Shown one piece after another: positions 54,254-63,959 of a stretch of 64,000 bases of DNA. Under the pieces are notes generated by a model that was not told the DNA's origin, ran no database searches, and worked only from the letters and a program-made list of their open reading frames with translations. The first letter of the stretch is position 1. Every line of letters starts with the position of its first letter. The position numbers and the translations under genes were made by a program. This DNA is from Alteromonas sp. ALT199 (GTDB taxonomy: Bacteria; Pseudomonadota; Gammaproteobacteria; Enterobacterales; Alteromonadaceae), in NCBI RefSeq assembly GCF_018619335.1, contig NZ_JAHHDX010000144.1:50103-114102 (forward strand), read 5' to 3'.

Positions 54254-54697
54254 ATGTACCATTACACTGAAAGTGGGTTGTCAAATGTGTTTCTGAAAAA
54301 TGGTGTTACTGTTGAGATTGTCGACGGCGAAGAATACACAAGTATTGACGACATGAACGGCCTACATAGCGCGATAGCGCAAGCGATTGTAGACACCAAC
54401 AAACCTCTTGCACACGATGAGTTTAAATTCTTACGTATTGAATTAAATATTTCTCAGAAAATACTCGCGACTCGTTTTGGTGTCGATGAACAAACCATTG
54501 CACGTTACGAGAAAGGGCAAACGAAAATTCCAAGGACAACAGATGCTGCTTTAAGGGCGCTGTACATGGAAAGCCAAGAAAAGAATAATCCTGTTAGTTA
54601 CTTTCTTGATCTACTTGCCGATACTCAGGCTGAAGAAGCTGCAAGTATAATTCGTCTTGAAGAAATTGAAGATCACTGGGAAAAAGTGGCAGACTAA
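54254..54697 (+). CDS. HTH antitoxin partner of the DUF4258 protein
   Basis: A 147-residue protein. The N-terminal part (MYHYTESGLSNVFLKNGVTV, EIVDGEEYTSIDDMNGLHS) is the region typical of antitoxins paired with DUF4258 proteins. Residues about 55-105 are an XRE HTH: FLRIELNISQKILATRFGVD then EQTIARYEKGQTKIP. The pairing resembles MqsRA, but there are no zinc-finger cysteines. It is co-transcribed with the toxin gene and probably represses the promoter through the inverted repeat at 53869-53887. Confidence 0.82.
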   Translation: MYHYTESGLSNVFLKNGVTVEIVDGEEYTSIDDMNGLHSAIAQAIVDTNKPLAHDEFKFLRIELNISQKILATRFGVDEQTIARYEKGQTKIPRTTDAALRALYMESQEKNNPVSYFLDLLADTQAEEAASIIRLEEIEDHWEKVAD

Positions 54698-54716
54698 ACC
54701 TTACTTTTTTCCAACA

Positions 54717-54752
54717 AAAAAGCCGACGTCATTCATGGAGTCGGCTTTTTAC
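54717..54752. terminator. Terminator between convergent genes
   Basis: AAAAAGCCGAC and GTCGGCTTTTT pair perfectly around a 12-base loop, 20 bases after the antitoxin stop; it may also serve hslU on the other strand. Confidence 0.85.
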
Positions 54753-54819
54753 TAACTATTTGTGTAGAAGCGAATACTCACAACCCAACTACAGGATGAG
54801 GCCTCTTCTTAGCTATTAA

Positions 54820-56148
54820 TTAAAGGATGAAACGCGATAGGTCTTCGTTATCTACCAAAGTTTCTAGATGGCTGTTAACGTAATCTGCATCAATCACGAA
54901 CGACTCACCGCTTTTCTCAGAAGCATCAAACGAGATGTCTTCCATTAGGCGTTCAAGCACGGTGTGCAAGCGACGTGCGCCAATGTTTTCAGTACGCTCG
55001 TTCACCTGCCATGCCGCTTCTGCAATACGCTGAATACCCGAATCGTCGAAGCTGATATCAACCCCTTCTGTCTTCATTAGCGCAATGTACTGGTGGGTTA
55101 ACGACGCATTTGGCTCGGTAAGAATGCGTTTGAAGTCGCCTACTTTAAGGGCAGATAGCTCAACGCGAATAGGTAGACGCCCCTGCAGCTCTGGAATAAG
55201 ATCCGACGGCTTGCTCATCTGGAATGCACCCGAGGTAATGAACAAGATATGGTCGGTTTTAACCATGCCGTGTTTTGTCGATACCGTAGAGCCTTCTACA
55301 AGTGGAAGCAGGTCACGCTGTACGCCTTCACGAGAAACATCGCCTGACGTATTGCCTTCGCGCTTACAAATTTTGTCAATTTCGTCTACAAACACAATTC
55401 CGTGCTGTTCTACTGACTCAATGGCTTTTTCTTTCAAATCTTCTTGATTTACAAGGCGTGCTGCTTCTTCTTCAATAAGCAGTTTGAACGCTTCTTTAAT
55501 TTTCAGCTTCTTCTTTTTCTTTTGCGAACCCGACAAGTTTTGGAACATGCCTTGAAGCTGATTAGTCATTTCTTCCATGCCAGGAGGCGCCATAATTTCT
55601 ACGCCCATCTGCGGAAGTGCCACATCAATTTCAATTTCTTTGTCGTCTAAGTCGCCCTGACGTAGCTTCTTGCGAAATGCTTGGCGCGTGCCGCGGTCTT
55701 CAACGTCTTCTTTGTTGCCCCAGGCGTCTTCTGGAGGAGGAAGTAAAACGTCTAAAATGCGCTCTTCCGCCGCTTCTTCAGCGCGGAATTTCACTTTTTT
55801 CATTTCATTTTCTTTCGTCATTTTTACCGCGATGTCGGCTAAATCACGAATGATGGTTTCAACTTCTTTACCCACATAGCCCACTTCGGTGAACTTTGTC
55901 GCTTCAACTTTAATGAAAGGCGCGTTAGCAAGCTTTGCTAAACGGCGAGCAATTTCAGTTTTACCCACACCCGTTGGGCCAATCATCAAGATATTTTTTG
56001 GCGTAACTTCTTGGCGCAGCTCAGGCTCAAGCTGCATACGGCGCCAGCGGTTTCTAAGTGCAATAGATACAGCGCGCTTGGCATCTTGTTGACCGATAAT
56101 GTGTCGGTCTAACTCGTGAACAATTTCTCTTGGTGTCATCTCAGACAT
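54820..56148 (-). CDS. hslU: HslU ATPase of the HslUV protease
   Basis: A 442-residue AAA+ unfoldase that feeds HslV. The start [20 protein letters not shown] is chosen to match E. coli HslU (443 aa); the frame is open 7 codons further. Walker A is GPTGVGKTE, the pore motif GYVGKEVE, Walker [11 protein letters not shown], and the C-terminus ends LSRFIL, the tail that inserts into HslV. The I-domain (about 105-245) includes a Lys-rich stretch ([12 protein letters not shown]). It is downstream of hslV in the same operon. Confidence 0.97.
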   Translation of the reverse strand: MSEMTPREIVHELDRHIIGQQDAKRAVSIALRNRWRRMQLEPELRQEVTPKNILMIGPTGVGKTEIARRLAKLANAPFIKVEATKFTEVGYVGKEVETIIRDLADIAVKMTKENEMKKVKFRAEEAAEERILDVLLPPPEDAWGNKEDVEDRGTRQAFRKKLRQGDLDDKEIEIDVALPQMGVEIMAPPGMEEMTNQLQGMFQNLSGSQKKKKKLKIKEAFKLLIEEEAARLVNQEDLKEKAIESVEQHGIVFVDEIDKICKREGNTSGDVSREGVQRDLLPLVEGSTVSTKHGMVKTDHILFITSGAFQMSKPSDLIPELQGRLPIRVELSALKVGDFKRILTEPNASLTHQYIALMKTEGVDISFDDSGIQRIAEAAWQVNERTENIGARRLHTVLERLMEDISFDASEKSGESFVIDADYVNSHLETLVDNEDLSRFIL

Positions 56149-56230
56149 GAATAAACCCTTTTCTAACAATACTTGTTGTACTTGCTACGCAAACGAGCGA
56201 CAACAAGCCAATAACAGCTTTCGCTATTAC

Positions 56231-56755
56231 TTAGTAATCTAGTACATCAACCGTTTGGCTATGGTTAGTGAATACGCAAATATCACCGGCAATGGTCAGC
56301 GATTTTTCAGCAATTTCTTTAGCACTTAGTTCGGTATTATCTAACAGAGCGGTAGCTGCCGCTTGTGCGTAGTTACCACCAGAACCAATAGCGATAAGAT
56401 CTTGTTCTGGCTGTACTACGTCGCCGTTACCGGTAATGATAAACGATGCGGTTTCGTCTGCTACGGCAAGCAGGGCCTCTAATTTTCGAAGCGCCCTATC
56501 AGTCCGCCAGTCTTTGGCAAGCTCTACAGCGGCTTTAGTTAAATGTCCTTGGTGCGCTTCAAGTTTGGCTTCAAAGCGTTCAAATAGCGTAAATGCGTCG
56601 GCTGTACCGCCCGCAAAGCCCGCTAGAATTTTATCGTGGTACAAACGGCGCACCTTGCGTGCATTGCCTTTCATTACGGTATTGCCTAGTGATACCTGTC
56701 CGTCACCGGCCATTACCACTTGATTCCCACGTCGTACAGATACAATCGTTGTCAC
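56231..56755 (-). CDS. hslV: HslV protease subunit
   Basis: A 174-residue proteasome-like threonine protease. After Met removal the N-terminal T of [20 protein letters not shown] is the nucleophile. Family blocks [36 protein letters not shown] and [19 protein letters not shown] follow. It forms the proteolytic core of HslUV. A sigma-32-type promoter lies about 90-120 bases upstream. Confidence 0.97.
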   Translation of the reverse strand: MTTIVSVRRGNQVVMAGDGQVSLGNTVMKGNARKVRRLYHDKILAGFAGGTADAFTLFERFEAKLEAHQGHLTKAAVELAKDWRTDRALRKLEALLAVADETASFIITGNGDVVQPEQDLIAIGSGGNYAQAAATALLDNTELSAKEIAEKSLTIAGDICVFTNHSQTVDVLDY

Positions 56756-57071
56756 GTTACTTCCCCGTTTAGCTGGGCGCTGCTGCGTTTTATATGTACC
56801 TTTTTCGCGGAACTAAGGCAGCAGCGTAATAATTCAATAACAAATAAGTGGGGGAAGGCATTTTAATTTCAAGGGTAAGGCAAAAGAATGTGCGCTCAGA
56901 ACTGCCTACTATATGGGCTCAGTGTGTGCGCTATTGTATTGAATACTCCATTTATTGAGTGCATACTCTCGCCGATAAACCCTATGGCCGATTGAAATAA
57001 TGCCTAGGTGATAGAGCACAGATAAAGTAGCAACACTGAAGCCGCTACATAATGGTATTAAAGGAGTGATC
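56756..57071. other. Divergent intergenic region of hslVU
   Basis: 316 bases between hslV (minus) and the CSD-DUF1294 gene (plus). It contains a heat-shock-type promoter at 56846-56873. No other structure was seen. Confidence 0.5.
56846..56873 (-). promoter_or_regulatory. Sigma-32-type heat-shock promoter of hslVU
   Basis: On the minus strand CTTGAAA (56873-56867) is followed after 13 bases by CCCCACTT (56853-56846). This matches the sigma-32 consensus (CTTGAAA-N13-CCCCATNT) with few mismatches, at the right place for heat-shock control of a known heat-shock operon. Confidence 0.75.
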
Positions 57072-57692
57072 GTGAAGTATCAGGGAAGAATCCATCAATG
57101 GGACGATGCTAAAGGTTTTGGCTTTGTAGAGCCTAATGGTGGTGGCACACGCGCGTTTGCTCATATAAAGGCGTTTAAACAGCGCTCCAGGCGGCCAGTT
57201 AATGGCGACATTATTGTTTATGAAGTTGAGCAAGACAGAAAAGGTAATCACCGCGCCTGCAACATCAGCTTACTTAAAGACCACAAAACAAAACGCTCAC
57301 GCGCCAATAAGCCCACCTCGCAAAGAAAGCGTAATGTTATCGTACTGAGCCTATTCTTTGGTGTACTGGCGTTATCCGTATTGGTAGACCAGTTACCGAC
57401 CATAGTACCGATTATTTATGGGGCGGTAAGTATGCTTACCTTACTGTTTTACGGTATTGATAAATGGGCCGCGAAAAACGACAAGTGGCGAATTTCAGAA
57501 GCAAAACTGCACCTATTAAGTTTATTGGGGGGCTGGCCTGGCGCACTGCTAGCCCAGCAGATGTTTAAACACAAGCGCAGTAAATCGGCATTTATGAGGG
57601 TTTATTGGGTAACGGTTTTAGTTAACCTCATTTTGCTTGGGCTAATTGCATTTGAAGTTATTAGTACTCAGGCATTCATGATAGTAATTTAG
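57072..57692 (+). CDS. Cold-shock-domain plus DUF1294 membrane protein
   Basis: A 206-residue protein. An N-terminal cold-shock domain (about 1-65) has KGFGFVEPNGGG and AFAHIKAF, both RNP motifs slightly altered. A basic linker (about 68-85, KTKRSRANKPTSQRKRN) leads into a DUF1294 membrane part with about four TM segments: VIVLSLFFGVLALSVLV, IYGAVSMLTLLFYGIDKWAA, LHLLSLLGGWPGALLAQQ and VTVLVNLILLGLIAFEVI. The start is GTG 57072 with AAGGAG at ideal spacing. The fusion is known in gammaproteobacteria; function is not established. Here it is inserted between ftsN and hslV. Confidence 0.88.
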   Translation: MKYQGRIHQWDDAKGFGFVEPNGGGTRAFAHIKAFKQRSRRPVNGDIIVYEVEQDRKGNHRACNISLLKDHKTKRSRANKPTSQRKRNVIVLSLFFGVLALSVLVDQLPTIVPIIYGAVSMLTLLFYGIDKWAAKNDKWRISEAKLHLLSLLGGWPGALLAQQMFKHKRSKSAFMRVYWVTVLVNLILLGLIAFEVISTQAFMIVI

Positions 57693-57904
57693 CGAAATCG
57701 ATACACTTCAATTTCAAAATCAAAACCGCTTTCATACCCCTTTACATACACCCATCCTTTGTTCGGTAGGCGTTTGTACTCACTTTGATTTAAGCATAAG
57801 CGCCCATCGGATAGGGTGCCGCTCTCTTTTAGCAAAAGTGGATGTCGACAGTGCTTAGAGCCGCTGCCTTTTTCATAAGCAAATTTTCGTTCTATTTCTA
57901 ATCC
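57689..57904 (-). pseudogene. Open frame without start codon downstream of ftsN
   Basis: From the stop TAG at 57907-57905 the minus-strand frame is open for 71 codons to TAA at 57689. It reads GLEIERKFAYEKGSGSKHCR, then HPLLLKESGTLSDGRLCLNQ and SEYKRLPNKGWVYVKGYESG. It looks protein-like but has no ATG, GTG or plausible TTG near its beginning (a TTG at codon 25 is the first). It overlaps the last 4 bases of the convergent gene. I take it as the remnant of a broken gene, or as coding sequence with an error in the start region. No family recognised. Confidence 0.35.
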
Positions 57905-57933
57905 CTATGGGGCTTACTACATGCTATCAAGTG

Positions 57934-58524
57934 CTACAAATTCCAGTACCAAATTTGGCATGTGGCAATGTTCACTTTACGCAGGCTGTGCTTAGCTTTT
58001 TCTGCATCTCGCTTAGACTCATAAGGGCCAAGAATAACGCGGAACCAATCGCCGTTGCTGCCAGTGCTGTGTCTGATAAGTGCTTCTAAACCTTGGAATG
58101 CAATTTTGGCTTTCATCTCTTCAGCCTGTGCGCGAGTTCTAAACGAAGCGCACTGCATTAAATAACGTTTATCCGACTTTTCCTGCTCCCTTACTTCAAC
58201 TTCTACCTCGTACCCTGGCAGGGTCTTAATGTACTCCCATTCTTCTTCAGGCAGTTCAGGTAAAGACTCTTCTGTGGGGGCAACAGGTCGCGAAGCTTGT
58301 GTATCTACGTCATCTTCTACATTGTCTTTTATCGACCACAAAAATACACCGAAGCCAATCACTAAAGCGAAGATGCCTATGAGACGAACAATAGGAAGCT
58401 TCCCAGAAACAGAGGCGTTAGATTGTGCGTTAGATCGCGCATTTGTGGCCGGCTTTCTACCTTTACCAGCGGGCTTCTTTTTTTGAGGAGTGCGTCCACG
58501 AGAGACATAATCGCGTTGAGCCAT
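57934..58524 (-). CDS. ftsN: Cell division protein FtsN (SPOR domain)
   Basis: A 196-residue inner-membrane division protein. The start MAQRDYVSRGRTPQKKKPAG is identical in style to E. coli FtsN (MAQRDYV) and places the ATG at 58524. A basic cytoplasmic part (1-40), one TM segment (about 46-66, IVRLIGIFALVIGFGVFLW), an acidic periplasmic linker and a C-terminal SPOR domain (about 115-196: YLMQCASFRTRAQAEEMKAK, DWFRVILGPYESKRDAEKAK) follow. FtsN triggers septal peptidoglycan synthesis. The linker is much shorter than in E. coli. Gene order with priA upstream and hslVU downstream is conserved. Confidence 0.93.
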   Translation of the reverse strand: MAQRDYVSRGRTPQKKKPAGKGRKPATNARSNAQSNASVSGKLPIVRLIGIFALVIGFGVFLWSIKDNVEDDVDTQASRPVAPTEESLPELPEEEWEYIKTLPGYEVEVEVREQEKSDKRYLMQCASFRTRAQAEEMKAKIAFQGLEALIRHSTGSNGDWFRVILGPYESKRDAEKAKHSLRKVNIATCQIWYWNL

Positions 58525-58656
58525 AGTCGGCAATATTCCTACTTGTTATCGTTGTTTGTATGCGTAAGAAAACGTCATATACCAAATCTACATGAAGAGA
58601 CAGCATATCTGCAGCTTCAATCGTGCAGAAATTTTAACGTATTGCTACCCAACAAG

Positions 58657-60846
58657 CTAACTGAAATCGGTAGGATCTATATCTATTGACCACCTTACCT
58701 TCATTGCCTGCGGCAGCGCCTGTAAAAATGGCAGCGCTAAACGTAGTGCATTATGAAGCGGAGCGCGTTTTTGATGGCTGCACACCAGCATAAACCGAAA
58801 CCTGCCTTGCCGCTTTTCTATTAGACAAGGAAACGGACCGTTTATTTCAATGGCATGCTGCTGATTAAATACTTGCTTACTTTCCTGTAGAAAGCGATAA
58901 GCCAAACTGCTATCGGTAGCCTCTGCGCGAACAACAAACTGGCTAATAAAAGGGGGTAACCCTGCTGCCTTACGCTCCATTAATGCGTGTCTGGCGAAAT
59001 GCCCATAACCGTTATGCACTAAGTCTTGTAGCAAAGGGTGATGAGGATTATGGGTTTGAAGCCACATTTCACCAGGCTTGCTGGCGCGCCCTGCTCTTCC
59101 AGCAAGCTGAGTAACAAGCTGGGCAAGCTTTTCTGGTGCTCTGAAATCGGCACTAAAAAGAGCACCATCACAATCTAGTACTGCTACTAGAGTGACATGA
59201 GGGAAGTGATGCCCCTTTGATAGTATCTGGGTGCCTACCAGCAGCTGGTACTCTTGTCGATTTATTGCATCAAGGGTCTGGTGTAGCTTGTCTTTGCCCC
59301 GCACGGTATCGCTGTCTATGCGCACTTGTTTAACACCGGGAAATAAGCTTGCAAGCCCTTGCTCCACTTGCTCGGTCCCCGTACCCGCCGTAACTAATTC
59401 ATTATGGTGGCACGCTTCGCAATTTGATGGCATTGAACGCATGCCCCCGCAGTGATGGCACTGTAAACGGTTTTGAGCTTTATGTACGGTATAAGGTCGG
59501 TCACAGCGCTTACACATTACGGTTTCACCACAGTGATGACATAGCAGTGCGGGCGCATAGCCTCTGCGATTCACAAACACCAACACCTGATTTCCTGCGC
59601 TAATGTGCTGGCGCATTATCGTTAGCAGACCTTGTGAAATACCGTAGTGAATTGGCTGGTCGCGCGCGTCTAACACATGCTGATGCGTGCTTTTTGCCCC
59701 TCCCGCTCGCTTAGTTAGCTGTAAATGTGCATAGCGGCCACTTAATGCATTATTAAGTGTTTCAAGCGCGGGCGTGGCACTACCTAATAAAAGAGGAATA
59801 TTGTGCTGTTTAGCACGCATAGCAGCTAAATCGCGAGCGTGGTAACGCAGCCCATCCTGCTGTTTAAAAGACTCGTCGTGCTCTTCATCCACAATTAACA
59901 TGCCGGGGTTATATAGTGGCGTGAAAATAGCCGAACGAGTACCTATGATAATACCGAGTTCACCGGCTTTTGCACGCTGCCAAACATGTAAACGTTCTTT
60001 ATCAGAAATCTGAGAGTGTAGAACGCCCACCGCAATACCAAAGCGCTTTTCAAAACGAGAAACCGTCTGGGGTGTAAGTCCAATTTCTGGCACAAGTATA
60101 AGCACCTGCTTTCCGTCACGCAGCAAGGGTTCGATGGCTTGAAGGTACACTTCCGTTTTACCGCTACCAGTAACCCCTTCAAGTAAACTTACCGCGAAGT
60201 TACCTTGCTGACGGTTTAGCGCGGCAATGGCAACCGACTGTTCAGTGTCTGGAATTGGCTTCTCAGATAAAGCTAAAGAACTAAGCCAGCTGCTTGGCTT
60301 AAATTCTGGCGTTATTTCTTCGATACTTGCTAATGACTTTTCAACGACGGCTTTGACCGCAGGTGCACCATATTGCTTACGAGCTTGCGAAGCTAATAAG
60401 GCACCACCAGCCAGTGCAGTGAAACAGGCTTGTTGTTTAGGCGCTCGCGATAACGTGTCTGCAGCCGTTTGTTTACCTTCTTCGGTAAGCATTAGCATGT
60501 CTTGTGGCGTGGGGGCCGCCGAATCGCCTTTGCGCAATAAAACAGGCAGCATAGCGTGCAGGACTTCACCCGGCGCATGATGATAATACTGCCACAGCCA
60601 CTGAGCCATTTTTAGCAACACATCATCTATAATGGAGCTGTCGTCAAGTACCGACTCGATAGCTTTTAACTTGTCGACGTTGTCAATTTCACTTTCAGGT
60701 TTTTGTAGGGTTTCAACAACCACACCCACTAATTTGCGTGGGCCAAAAGGCACAACAACTCTCACACCCGCACTGAGTGCGTTGTCGTGGGTATATGTGA
60801 AAAGTTGGCGCAGTGGCACTGGCACGGCAACTTGGATAAAGGCCAT
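58657..60846 (-). CDS. priA: Primosomal replication-restart helicase PriA
   Basis: A 729-residue superfamily-2 DNA helicase that reloads the replisome at stalled forks. The 3'-DNA-binding N-terminal domain (about 1-105) is followed by Walker A GVTGSGKTEVY, the DEEHD helicase motif in MLIVDEEHDESFKQQDGLRY, GSATPALETL, and the zinc-binding cysteines (CHHCGETVMCKRC, CHHCGG, CEAC), then helicase motif VI in QLAGRAGRA. It starts MAFIQVAVPVPLRQLFTYT. rpmE is divergent, as in E. coli. Confidence 0.97.
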   Translation of the reverse strand: MAFIQVAVPVPLRQLFTYTHDNALSAGVRVVVPFGPRKLVGVVVETLQKPESEIDNVDKLKAIESVLDDSSIIDDVLLKMAQWLWQYYHHAPGEVLHAMLPVLLRKGDSAAPTPQDMLMLTEEGKQTAADTLSRAPKQQACFTALAGGALLASQARKQYGAPAVKAVVEKSLASIEEITPEFKPSSWLSSLALSEKPIPDTEQSVAIAALNRQQGNFAVSLLEGVTGSGKTEVYLQAIEPLLRDGKQVLILVPEIGLTPQTVSRFEKRFGIAVGVLHSQISDKERLHVWQRAKAGELGIIIGTRSAIFTPLYNPGMLIVDEEHDESFKQQDGLRYHARDLAAMRAKQHNIPLLLGSATPALETLNNALSGRYAHLQLTKRAGGAKSTHQHVLDARDQPIHYGISQGLLTIMRQHISAGNQVLVFVNRRGYAPALLCHHCGETVMCKRCDRPYTVHKAQNRLQCHHCGGMRSMPSNCEACHHNELVTAGTGTEQVEQGLASLFPGVKQVRIDSDTVRGKDKLHQTLDAINRQEYQLLVGTQILSKGHHFPHVTLVAVLDCDGALFSADFRAPEKLAQLVTQLAGRAGRASKPGEMWLQTHNPHHPLLQDLVHNGYGHFARHALMERKAAGLPPFISQFVVRAEATDSSLAYRFLQESKQVFNQQHAIEINGPFPCLIEKRQGRFRFMLVCSHQKRAPLHNALRLALPFLQALPQAMKVRWSIDIDPTDFS

Positions 60847-61276
60847 TGCGGACGTTCTACCTTATTTGATGACTGTTACAGCGCGCAATGCGCATACTGA
60901 GCTTGTTATATTGAAACTGCTTATACTAAGGCTACTTGTTTAGCCACACACTACAGCGCTTTTTCTGTTGCTAGCATTGTACTTATATATTTAAGCGTAT
61001 TGGCCTAGCCTTGAAACACAAATATTTAAACATATTTTACTGTTAAGCATAAAAAGAATGTTTTTTTGTTTTGCCCTTCTTGTACGGCTATCTTGCTTAG
61101 CCCTCTTGATTAACGATTGGGCAAAAACCGCTTGATCAAGCCACTCCCATCCTTTATTATGCGCCGCTCTTTTGCGATAGGCTGTTCTTTGAACGACTTA
61201 TCATTTGAATTAAGTAACGTATGGTGTGCGACTTCGGGTTGTATAGCGATACGGCCTTATTATGTGAGGTAACCCA
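60847..61276. other. Intergenic region between priA and rpmE
   Basis: 430 bases between divergent genes. It must contain both promoters and the rpmE leader, but I identified no clear element. No coding frame is supported. Confidence 0.4.
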
Positions 61277-61489
61277 ATGAAACAAGATATCCACCCAAAA
61301 TACGAAGAAATCACAGCAACTTGCTCATGTGGTAACGTATTGAAAATTCGTTCTACGCTTGGTAAAGACATCAACCTAGACGTATGTTCATCATGTCACC
61401 CATTCTACACTGGTAAGCAACGTAACGTTGATACTGGTGGTCGTGTTGATCGCTTTAAGAAGCGTTTCGGTGCATTGGGCAAAAAGTAA
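61277..61489 (+). CDS. rpmE: 50S ribosomal protein L31 (zinc-containing type)
   Basis: A 70-residue ribosomal protein: [20 protein letters not shown], then [13 protein letters not shown]16, C18, C37 and C40 mark the zinc-binding C+ form. GAGGTAACCC-type ribosome site precedes the ATG. A terminator lies immediately after the stop. Confidence 0.97.
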   Translation: MKQDIHPKYEEITATCSCGNVLKIRSTLGKDINLDVCSSCHPFYTGKQRNVDTGGRVDRFKKRFGALGKK

Positions 61490-61506
61490 GCCTGATATCG
61501 AGTTCG

Positions 61507-61533
61507 AAAAAAGCGCCTTTATGGCGCTTTTTT
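61507..61533 (+). terminator. Rho-independent terminator of rpmE
   Basis: AAAAAAGCGCC-TTTAT-GGCGCTTTTTT, a perfect hairpin followed by T residues. Confidence 0.93.
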
Positions 61534-61669
61534 ATTGCTCGCATTTCACGCTTCACATAAATAAGGTAAGCCAAACAGAGCACTACTACCGATATCTACC
61601 GAAAGCCAATGCTTCGCCAATGTAACTAATTATTGTAACTAGCTTTGCGACATTCAGCTTAACGCGAAA

Positions 61670-61987
61670 TCAGTGAAGGTTTTTAGCGTTAGATAAGTGC
61701 CTATCCCAATTGCCGCCACTGACTGTCTTACACTGTTCTTCGCTATCAAAATAAATACCAACAGGCGCTGACTTAATTGACGCCAAAGCAATATTCACTC
61801 GGCTTATGAAGTCTATGTCCCATCCATTAGCTAACGCCCGCTGCTTCTCCTGCTCGGTATTGAACACGGCAATTACCTGCGGCGCTCTCCAATGCCCTAC
61901 GTGCGTTAGCCAAACAAATCCATTGTTGTCAGATTTTACGTTTTCGCATACCTCAGTTAGCACGGCTACTAGTTTTCTTTCTGTCAT
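61670..61987 (-). CDS. Unknown 105-aa protein
   Basis: The start is ATG 61987 (MTERKLVAVLTEVCENVKSD), preceded by GAGG; a longer frame reaches to 62071 but reads like untranslated sequence. The body is NGFVWLTHVGHWRAPQVIAV, then FNTEQEKQRALANGWDIDFI and SRVNIALASIKSAPVGIYFD, ending near EEQCKTVSGGNWDRHL. It looks like a compact alpha/beta protein without signal or membrane segment. I do not recognise a family; a fold resembling Fis or a nuclease inhibitor cannot be supported. It is not part of an evident operon. Confidence 0.6.
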   Translation of the reverse strand: MTERKLVAVLTEVCENVKSDNNGFVWLTHVGHWRAPQVIAVFNTEQEKQRALANGWDIDFISRVNIALASIKSAPVGIYFDSEEQCKTVSGGNWDRHLSNAKNLH

Positions 61988-62634
61988 GTCCTCGCCTTCA
62001 GTGTAACTTCTAAATAGGCTGTCATAGCATTTTATCAGAAATTTAGAATGGAAAATTACCAAGGTAATCACCTGCGTTGCATTTATCTAACTTGGTTTAT
62101 GGCCGATAGATTAATCACCACGTTATCTTCTTAAAAACCTCTATTATCACCTATCATACAATAGACAGCCAGAATGAACCAATCGGCATATATAAATAAC
62201 ATGAATGACAATTATAGCCCTATTTTACTGGTCTAATTAGTATGTCTAACCTACATTGGTATCTGAGAATTCTGATCAGATATGTACACAGTGATTGGCT
62301 GTGTTAGAGTTGCGATCGGCACCTTGATAGTGAGCATTAATTTTGTGAATAATACTTAACTAACAAGGCTTGTGGCGCTTTTGGGTATAAATTTAGGTCT
62401 AAGCGTTAGACCTACTTCCAATTGCGGTATGTGAGGGAAATCAGAACGGATTAACGCCAGACCTGCAGTTTCCGACATATCACACCAGTGCTAACAACGA
62501 TTTATAATCACTTTTGTCATTACTTGGTTGTAACGCGCTTACGTTTATCTACCTATAACTATAACGATAATAAAATAGCTACAGAGCGTGAACGATAACA
62601 CCGATGAACCCTACATCTAAGGATACCTTTTTAC
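61988..62634. other. Intergenic region upstream of the malic enzyme gene
   Basis: 647 bases without a supported gene, AT-rich. It should contain the malic enzyme promoter. I saw no consensus promoter, repeat or RNA structure that I trust. Confidence 0.4.
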
Positions 62635-63870
62635 ATGTCAGATTTTAGACAACGCGCACTCGACTATCACGCCAAACCCACACCTGGAAAAATCCGCGTA
62701 GAGCTATCTAAGCCAGCCGATAGCGTAGACGACCTTGCTCTTGCCTATAGCCCGGGCGTTGCCGAGCCGGTGAGAGAAATCGCCGAAGATGCAGATAACG
62801 CCTATAAATATACGGGTAAAGGTAACTTGATTGCCGTTATCAGTAACGGAACCGCGATCTTAGGGTTGGGGAACCTAGGCCCACTAGCATCGAAGCCTGT
62901 TATGGAAGGTAAAGCGCTGTTGTTTAAACGCTTCGCTGGTCTAGATGCCATTGACATTGAAGTGAAGCATCGTACTACAGAAGAGTTCATCAATACTGTT
63001 GCTAATATTGCTGACACGTTTGGCGGTATTAACCTAGAAGACATCAAAGCGCCTGAGTGCTTTGAAATTGAGCAAGAGCTCATTAAGCGCTGTAAAATTC
63101 CGGTATTCCATGATGATCAGCACGGTACCGCTATTGTAACCGCAGCAGGTATGCTTAACGCTCTGGAGATTCAGGGTAAAAATATAGAGAGCGCTAAAAT
63201 CGTTTGCATGGGTGCTGGAGCAGCAGCGGTTGCCTGTATGGAATTGCTTATTAAGTGTGGTGCCCAGCGCGAACGTATCTACATGTTAGATAGAAAAGGC
63301 GTTATCCACACTCGTCGCGAAGACTTAACTGAACACAAAAAACTGTTCGCTAACAATACTGATAAGCGCACCCTTGAAGATGTAATGGAAGGCGCAGATA
63401 TCTTTGTTGGTGTATCAGGCCCTGATGTTTTACCGCCAGAAGCGCTTTCTTTGATGGCTGAAAACCCAATTGTATTTGCATGCTCTAACCCTGACCCAGA
63501 GATAAAGCCTGAACTTGCTCACGAAGTACGTAAAGACCTAATTATGGCTACCGGACGCTCTGACTATCCTAATCAGGTAAACAACGTGCTGTGCTTTCCG
63601 TTTATTTTCCGAGGCGCTCTAGACGTTCGCGCAACAGCCATTAATGATGAAATGAAAGTGGCGGCGGTTGAAGCCCTTCGCGCTATCACGAAGGAACCTG
63701 TTCCAGAAGAAGTATTAACTGCAAGTAAAAGTGACAGCCTAACATTTGGTAAGGAGTATATAATTCCTAAACCTATGGACCCGCGACTGTGCGAGCGTAT
63801 TGCTACCGCAGTTTCTAAGGCGGCCATTGAATCTGGCGTAGCACGCTTGCCTGAATCCCCAGAAGAGTAG
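62635..63870 (+). CDS. Malic enzyme, short bacterial form
   Basis: A 411-residue oxaloacetate-decarboxylating malate dehydrogenase that converts malate to pyruvate and CO2 while reducing NAD(P). Landmarks are LALAYSPGVAEPVREIAEDA (Tyr/ligand region), LIAVISNGTAILGLGNLGP (NAD(P) contact), GINLEDIKAPECFEIE, VFHDDQHGTAIVTAAG (metal Asp pair) and VCMGAGAAAVACMELL (Rossmann loop). It lacks the C-terminal phosphotransacetylase-like domain of MaeB, so it is the short form. NAD versus NADP preference cannot be told reliably. GGATACC-type ribosome site is weak. Confidence 0.95.
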   Translation: MSDFRQRALDYHAKPTPGKIRVELSKPADSVDDLALAYSPGVAEPVREIAEDADNAYKYTGKGNLIAVISNGTAILGLGNLGPLASKPVMEGKALLFKRFAGLDAIDIEVKHRTTEEFINTVANIADTFGGINLEDIKAPECFEIEQELIKRCKIPVFHDDQHGTAIVTAAGMLNALEIQGKNIESAKIVCMGAGAAAVACMELLIKCGAQRERIYMLDRKGVIHTRREDLTEHKKLFANNTDKRTLEDVMEGADIFVGVSGPDVLPPEALSLMAENPIVFACSNPDPEIKPELAHEVRKDLIMATGRSDYPNQVNNVLCFPFIFRGALDVRATAINDEMKVAAVEALRAITKEPVPEEVLTASKSDSLTFGKEYIIPKPMDPRLCERIATAVSKAAIESGVARLPESPEE

Positions 63871-63959
63871 AGTTCTGGCGCGTAAGACTTTATTAGTTGA
63901 GTTAACGCTAAACCATTATTTGTTAAAAGCTGCGCTTAAAGAATACGAGCACATAAAAA

